Shown here in pieces: positions 5,712 to 9,894 of a DNA stretch of 9,894 nucleotides. Both the position numbers and the translations under genes were made by a program. Location: NCBI GenBank assembly GCA_046262435.1, contig JBHEMT010000084.1, positions 1-9,894 on the forward strand, read 5' to 3'. The DNA is from JBHEMT01 sp046262435. GTDB lineage: Bacteria > Chloroflexota > Dormibacteria > Aeolococcales > Aeolococcaceae. Below the pieces are notes generated by a model, which saw only the letters and a list, made by a program, of their open reading frames with translations, ran no database searches and was not told where the DNA came from. Each line of letters starts with the position of its first letter. Position 1 is the stretch's first letter.

Positions 5712-6674
5712 ATGGCGGTTATGCGTACCACCAACCTCGCCGGCCTCACCGTCTCCGCCCAGGGCCTCGGTTGCATGGGGATGAGCGAGTGGTATGGCCC
5801 GTCCAACTGGGACGAGTCCATCGCCACCATCGACCGCGCCCTCGAGCTCGGGGTGACCTTTCTCGACACCGCCGACGCCTATGGCTCGGGCCACAACGAG
5901 GTGCTGGTCGGCCGGGCCATCGCCGGCCGGCGCGACCGCGTGCAGCTGGGCACCAAGTTCGGCATCGACAGGTCCGGCGGCGACGACAAGCGGGTGATCC
6001 GCGGCGAGGCGGGCTATGTCAAGCGCGCCTGCGAGAACTCGCTGCTCCGCCTTGGCGTCGAGGTGATCGACATCTACTACCTGCACCGTCCGCCTCAGAC
6101 CGCCGAGATCGAGGAGACGGTGGGCGCCATGGCGGAGCTGGTCCGCGAGGGCAAGGTGCGTTACCTGGGCCTCTCCGAGGTCGACGACGTGCTGTTGCGC
6201 CGCGCCCACGCGGTCCACCCCATCACCGCTGTCCAGAGCGAGTACTCGTTGTGGACGCGTGACCTCGAGACCTCGGTGCTCGGTGCCATGCGCGAACTCG
6301 GCGTGGGCCTGGTGGCCTACTCACCGCTGGGCCGCGGTTTCCTCACCGGCACCGTCAACCACGAGAAGCTCGACCCCAAGGACTTTCGCTCGCGCAATCC
6401 CCGCTTCGCCGGGGAGGCCGGGTCCGCCAACCAGGCAATCGCCGATGCCGTGCGCCGGGTCGCCGACGCCAGGGGCGCCACGCCGGCCCAGGTGGCCCTG
6501 GCGTGGGTGTATGCCCAGGCCGGTCGCCTCGGGATTCCGGTGGTGCCGATCCCGGGGACCAAGCGGGTGCGCTGGCTCGAGGAGAACGTGGCAGCACTCG
6601 AGGTCAGCCTCGACGCGGCCGAACTCGAGCTGCTCGAGCCTCTCGCCCAGCAGGTGGCCGGCGCCCGCTACTGA
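5712..6674 (+). CDS. Aldo/keto reductase
   Basis: A 320-residue AKR-superfamily oxidoreductase (TIM barrel, NADPH-dependent carbonyl reduction), close in style to the AKR13/YakC-like group. The N-terminal signature GLGCMGMSEWYG comes first. The catalytic tetrad follows as D52 and Y57 (FLDTADAYG), K82 (LGTKFG) and H125 (YYLHRPP), then GKVRYLGLSE, the cofactor-side LVAYSPLGRGFLTG, and VPIPGTKR near the C-terminus. The physiological substrate is unknown. I prefer ATG at 5712 because family homology begins at RTTNLAGL; the frame also opens upstream at 5652, and a further ATG lies at 5721. None has a strong ribosome site. It is divergent from msrB and converges with the DUF885 gene, sharing the last 7 bases. 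There is no signal peptide, so it is cytosolic. Confidence 0.92.
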   Translation: MAVMRTTNLAGLTVSAQGLGCMGMSEWYGPSNWDESIATIDRALELGVTFLDTADAYGSGHNEVLVGRAIAGRRDRVQLGTKFGIDRSGGDDKRVIRGEAGYVKRACENSLLRLGVEVIDIYYLHRPPQTAEIEETVGAMAELVREGKVRYLGLSEVDDVLLRRAHAVHPITAVQSEYSLWTRDLETSVLGAMRELGVGLVAYSPLGRGFLTGTVNHEKLDPKDFRSRNPRFAGEAGSANQAIADAVRRVADARGATPAQVALAWVYAQAGRLGIPVVPIPGTKRVRWLEENVAALEVSLDAAELELLEPLAQQVAGARY

Positions 6675-8314
6675 CTCGGTGGGATCGGCGCGGGTTCGAG
6701 TCCGATCGCTCGCGCCGCCAGGCCGAGGGGCAGCGAGCCGGAGGCGGTGATCGCATCGTGGAACTCGCCCAGCGTGCCGCGTCCCTCCGCAAGCCAGCGG
6801 TCGCGGTACTGCTCGATGGCGATCGCGCCGGTGAGGTATGACGACGCCTGTCCCGGCAGGAAGGCATAGCGCTCGGCCTCGGACCGGGCCACCGCGGGGG
6901 GCAGGCCCACGCGCTCGCGCATGAAGGTCGCCGCCTCATCGATGGACATCTCGCCGAGGTGCAGGCTGGTGTCCACCACCACCCGGCCGGCGCGCATCAG
7001 TCGTGCAGCCAGCTGGCCGAGCAGCTCCTCGTCATTTGCATAGAAGCCCTGCTCGCCCATCATCTTCTCGACGTAGAGCCCCCAACCCTCGGCGAAGTAG
7101 TCGCTCACCAGGAACTGGCGCAGGGGGTTGGCGCTGGCCATCCGCACAAAGTGCGCATGATGCCCAGGGTAGGCCTCGTGGGCGGTCGTGGAGGGAATCT
7201 CGTAGTGCGCGTTGGTCTCCAGACGGTCAGCGACCTCCTGCGCGGCGGCTTCGTCCGGCGTGTAGGGCACGTTGAACGTTCCCCGCGACCCCGGGACAAA
7301 GGGCGCTGACGGGAAATAGCTTGCCACCGCCACCGCCGCCCGGAGAAAGGCAGGTGCGGGTTCCACGGCGCAGCGCTCGCCGGCCGGCATGGTCATCAGC
7401 TCCCGGTCGGCCACGTAGGCTTGGGCCCGCGCGGTCGCCGCTCGGTACTCGGCGAGAAGCGCCGGCATGTCGCGCGCGTGGCGACCCTGCAGGGTGCGCA
7501 GGACGGGGCGCCAGTCGGGCGCGCCGGAGATGCGTCGCGCCACCTCAGCCATTGCTGTGGCCACCGCGGTGTACTCGCGTTCGCCGAGCTCGCGCAGGGT
7601 GTGGGTGGTGAGCGACAGTTGCTCGCCAACGCGGAGCAGCGTGTCGTAGCGACGCTGACCCCAGGCAAACCCGCCGTGGGCATTGCCTGCCAGCCCGGCC
7701 ACGTGCGCGGCGAGATCGTCGTAGGCGGCAGCCGCGGGCGCCGCCGCCTCCTCCAGCCGACGGCGAAGCGCGGCGTCGCTGACGAAGGCGCCGAGCCCAC
7801 GCCGCAGGAACTCTGCGGAGCCGCGAACCGTGCCCAGATCCCGCGCGAGCAGGGCAGGGTGCGCGTGGTCTCCACTGAGATTGGCCTTGGCGTGGGCCAC
7901 GGTCTCCGGAAGTCGTGCCAACCGGGTGATCGCCGAGTCGACCGCCTCGGGCTCCTCGCGGGCACCGTGGACGAAGAGTTCGAACACGCCGTCGCGCGTG
8001 TAGATCTCCGGCGCCCGGCGCCAGTTCTCGAAGTCGCTGGTGGCGGTCTCCAGACCGAGGCGGGCGAGCAACAGATCCCGGTCGATTCCCTCCTCGGCGG
8101 TCAGGCCCCCCGGATCGACCTCGGCGAACACGCCGAGCCAGTGCCGGTTTCGCTCGTCGTGGTGTCGCCACCCTGCGGCCGACAGGTCGGCCAGCTCCGC
8201 GTCCCACTCTCGTCGGCCGAGGAAGCTGGCGGTCACGGGGTCGAGCCCGCATCGCTCATCGATGAACGTGTCCACCAGTTCGGCGAACGCGGTCGGTACG
8301 CGCGACTGGGACAT
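6668..8314 (-). CDS. DUF885 family protein (putative metallopeptidase-like)
   Basis: A 548-residue DUF885 protein. The hallmark motifs lie in the C-terminal half: PGSRGTFNVPY (341-351), the HEAYPGHH box (379-386), FAEGWGLYVEKM (408-419), VVVDTSLHLGEMS (446-457) and LPGQASSYLTG (486-496). The HExxxxHH box resembles metal-binding peptidase motifs, and the family is generally regarded as peptidase-like or carboxypeptidase-like, but the substrate is unknown. The N-terminal part (MSQSRVPTAFAELVDTFIDE) is the helical start typical of the family, with no signal peptide, so it is probably cytosolic. The frame stays open upstream to 8500, but that extension would overlap the decarboxylase gene and has no family character, so ATG at 8314 is chosen although no clear ribosome site precedes it. 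Its TAG overlaps the end of the aldo/keto reductase tail to tail. Confidence 0.9.
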   Translation of the reverse strand: MSQSRVPTAFAELVDTFIDERCGLDPVTASFLGRREWDAELADLSAAGWRHHDERNRHWLGVFAEVDPGGLTAEEGIDRDLLLARLGLETATSDFENWRRAPEIYTRDGVFELFVHGAREEPEAVDSAITRLARLPETVAHAKANLSGDHAHPALLARDLGTVRGSAEFLRRGLGAFVSDAALRRRLEEAAAPAAAAYDDLAAHVAGLAGNAHGGFAWGQRRYDTLLRVGEQLSLTTHTLRELGEREYTAVATAMAEVARRISGAPDWRPVLRTLQGRHARDMPALLAEYRAATARAQAYVADRELMTMPAGERCAVEPAPAFLRAAVAVASYFPSAPFVPGSRGTFNVPYTPDEAAAQEVADRLETNAHYEIPSTTAHEAYPGHHAHFVRMASANPLRQFLVSDYFAEGWGLYVEKMMGEQGFYANDEELLGQLAARLMRAGRVVVDTSLHLGEMSIDEAATFMRERVGLPPAVARSEAERYAFLPGQASSYLTGAIAIEQYRDRWLAEGRGTLGEFHDAITASGSLPLGLAARAIGLEPAPIPPSQ

Positions 8315-8423
8315 CGGCAACAGGGTATCGATTCGCTCCGGCGCGCTCCTTGCCCGCCGCCGTGGGAACGTCCGCGGACAATGAGCCGGCCCCCGGCACA
8401 GAACCCGACAGGAGAACGCGTGA
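8315..8423. promoter_or_regulatory. Divergent promoter region, DUF885 gene / decarboxylase
   Basis: This 109-base gap between two divergent genes must hold both promoters. On the plus strand GGAGA at 8411-8415, eight bases before ATG 8424, is a good ribosome site for the decarboxylase. I see no convincing paired -35/-10 boxes on either strand and no clear inverted repeat that could be an operator. Confidence 0.5.
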
Positions 8424-9894
8424 ATGGCTGAGCGACCCCTCGACCAGCATGAGGCGCCCTTGCTCGATGCCATGGCGGCGATGCTCAAGGAGCGGCTCAC
8501 CCCCTTCTCCCTGCCCGGTCACAAGCAGGGGCGCGGCGCCGACCCGGCGACGCTTGCCGTCCTCGGCGAGCGCGTATTCCGTTGCGACGTCGCCCTCGAC
8601 GGCGCAATGGACGACCGGACCGCCAGTCACGGGTACGACTCTCGCGCCGAGAAGCTGGCCGCCGCCGCCATGGGCGCCGGCCAGGTTCTGCTTTCCACCA
8701 ACGGCAGCTCGATGAGCCTGCAGGTCGCCAGCCTCGGGGTCGCCGGCCCCGGGGACGAGATCGTCCTGGCACGCAACTTGCACAAGTCCAACTACAACGC
8801 ACTGATTCTCAGTGGGGCGCGTCCGGTTTTCGTGCAGCCGGAGTGGGACACCGCTCTGGAGCTGGCCCACTCGATCACCCCCGCCGCGGTCGAGGCCGCG
8901 CTGGCTGAGCACCCCGCCGCCAAGGCGGTGGTGATGGTCAGCCCGACCTATTACGGAGTGATCGCGGATGTCGCCGGTGTCGCGGCGGTGTGCCACGCAC
9001 GCGGCATCCCGCTGATCGTCGATGACGCCTGGGGCGCCCACCTCATCTTTCATCCCGAGCTGCCCGCCTCCGCCCTGGAGTCAGGGGCCGATATCGCCGT
9101 CTCCAGCCTGCACAAGGCCGGTGCCGGGCTGATGCAGGGCTCGGTGATCGCCATTCAGGGCGACCTGGTCGACCCGGTTCGGATTCAGCACACTCTGGCA
9201 CTGCTCGAGTCCACCAGCACATCGATGCTGATCCTCGCCGCGCTCGACGGCGCCCGCCGCCAGCTCGCCGTGGGTGGCAAGCAGTTGCTCGACCGGGTGA
9301 TCGGCCTGTCCCGCGACGTCCGGCGGGGCGTCGCGGCGATCGACGGGCTGAGCGTCATGGGGCGCGAAGTTCTGACCACACCTGGCACCATCGACTTGGA
9401 CGAGACCAAGGTGGTCATCGACGTCAGCGCCCTGGGAATCACCGGTTTCGCTGCCAGCGACTGGCTGATCGCCAACCACCGCGTGCTCTGCGAGCTGGCC
9501 GACCACCGCCGGGTGATGACCATGATCACTCTGGGCGACGACGAGGCCACCGTGGCCCGCCTGCTCAGCACCCTCACCGAGCTGGCCGCCGCCGCGCCCT
9601 CCCTTCCCGGCCGCGGCACGGTGTCCATCCCCGACGTTCGCAGCCTGGCCACCGAGCTGGTAATCAGCCCCCGGGAGGCATTCTTCGCACCCCGTCACCC
9701 CGTCCGCCTGGCCGACGCGGAGGGAGAGGTCGCCGCGGAGCCCGCCATCCCCTACCCGCCCGGCATCCCCGTGATCCTCCCCGGTGAGCGCTGGACCCGG
9801 CCGATCATCGACTACATGCGCGCCGGCATTGCCGCGGGGATGCACGCCGCCGACAGCGCCGACCCCAAGCTGGAGACGGTGCTGGTGGTCGGCC
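8424..9894 (+). CDS. Orn/Lys/Arg decarboxylase family protein (3' end outside window)
   Basis: The frame from ATG 8424 is open to the right edge (490 codons, no stop yet). It is a fold-type I PLP enzyme of the major-domain Orn/Lys/Arg decarboxylase family, compact type like Bacillus SpeA/YaaO. The N-terminal region has TPFSLPGHKQGRG (26-38), the ASHGYDSRAEKLAA substrate/PLP region, STNGSSMSLQ (91-100) for phosphate binding, and RNLHKSNYNAL (117-127). The cofactor aspartate is in VDDAWGAH (199-206), and Schiff-base K231 is in SSLHKAGAG. The C-terminal domain signature YPPGIPVILPGERW is present, so only a few residues are probably missing. It would decarboxylate arginine, lysine or ornithine (polyamine or cadaverine synthesis); which one cannot be told. 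VDDAWGAH differs from the common VDEAHGAH, so a divergent substrate is possible. GGAGA at 8411-8415 decides the start. Confidence 0.93.
   Translation, partial: MAERPLDQHEAPLLDAMAAMLKERLTPFSLPGHKQGRGADPATLAVLGERVFRCDVALDGAMDDRTASHGYDSRAEKLAAAAMGAGQVLLSTNGSSMSLQVASLGVAGPGDEIVLARNLHKSNYNALILSGARPVFVQPEWDTALELAHSITPAAVEAALAEHPAAKAVVMVSPTYYGVIADVAGVAAVCHARGIPLIVDDAWGAHLIFHPELPASALESGADIAVSSLHKAGAGLMQGSVIAIQGDLVDPVRIQHTLALLESTSTSMLILAALDGARRQLAVGGKQLLDRVIGLSRDVRRGVAAIDGLSVMGREVLTTPGTIDLDETKVVIDVSALGITGFAASDWLIANHRVLCELADHRRVMTMITLGDDEATVARLLSTLTELAAAAPSLPGRGTVSIPDVRSLATELVISPREAFFAPRHPVRLADAEGEVAAEPAIPYPPGIPVILPGERWTRPIIDYMRAGIAAGMHAADSADPKLETVLVVG

Noticed and set aside
5505..6218. 237-residue open frame on the minus strand
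   Set aside because: It is antisense to the aldo/keto reductase, whose catalytic tetrad and family motifs are intact. The antisense protein shows no family features and is a product of high GC3.
8315..8500. 62-residue N-terminal extension of the DUF885 protein
   Set aside because: It would overlap the divergent decarboxylase coding sequence, is Arg/Ser/Cys-rich without family similarity, and the family-like N-terminus starts at 8314.
8256..9845. Two long minus-strand frames (265 and 254 residues)
   Set aside because: Both are shadows of the decarboxylase on the plus strand, which has all PLP motifs and a good ribosome site.
1..9894. CRISPR array, IS element or tandem repeat array
   Set aside because: No regularly spaced direct repeats, no transposase motifs and no paired terminal inverted repeats with target duplications were seen.

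Overview
The window is high-GC DNA with dense genes, short ATGA/GTGA overlaps and strong G/C preference at third codon positions. Together with the gene families present (tandem-type DUF427 protein, GH15 glucoamylase/trehalase, DUF885 peptidase-like protein, compact Orn/Lys/Arg decarboxylase), this suggests a terrestrial actinobacterium or a relative such as Dormibacterota or Chloroflexota. The phylum cannot be fixed from the sequence alone.

Left part (1-921). A reading frame entering from the left ends at 197 with one hydrophobic C-terminal segment. It is followed by about 500 bases with no convincing gene. At 713-762 lies the 3' half of a tRNA-Arg(UCU), from anticodon stem to CCA, without its 5' half. 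This is the usual footprint of the far end of an element integrated into a tRNA gene. Its orientation places the element to the left, so the rest of the window should be host chromosome.

Central part (922-5318, all on the minus strand). Read in the direction of transcription, the genes are msrB, a GH15 glycosidase, a glucose-1-dehydrogenase-like SDR and a DUF427 protein. They are joined by three successive 4-base start/stop overlaps, so they form a translationally coupled operon. After a 131-base gap comes a short gene that ordinary ORF calling breaks in two. It is an AhpD/carboxymuconolactone-decarboxylase-like protein of 106 residues whose second active-site cysteine (the CxxC position) is encoded by TGA. 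The frame is intact on both sides, the E/C/x/H catalytic spacing of AhpD is preserved, and a perfect hairpin with a G in its 4-base loop lies 19 bases after the TGA. I read this as a selenoprotein with a bacterial SECIS, the most interesting object in the window. The operon theme could be release of glucose, its oxidation with NAD(P)H production, and thiol-based repair or peroxide handling.

Right part (5319-9894). A 393-base intergenic region rich in perfect hairpins separates msrB from a divergent aldo/keto reductase (+). That gene converges on, and overlaps by 7 bases, a DUF885 family protein (-). Divergent from the latter is an Orn/Lys/Arg decarboxylase (+) that starts at 8424 and runs off the right edge, almost complete.
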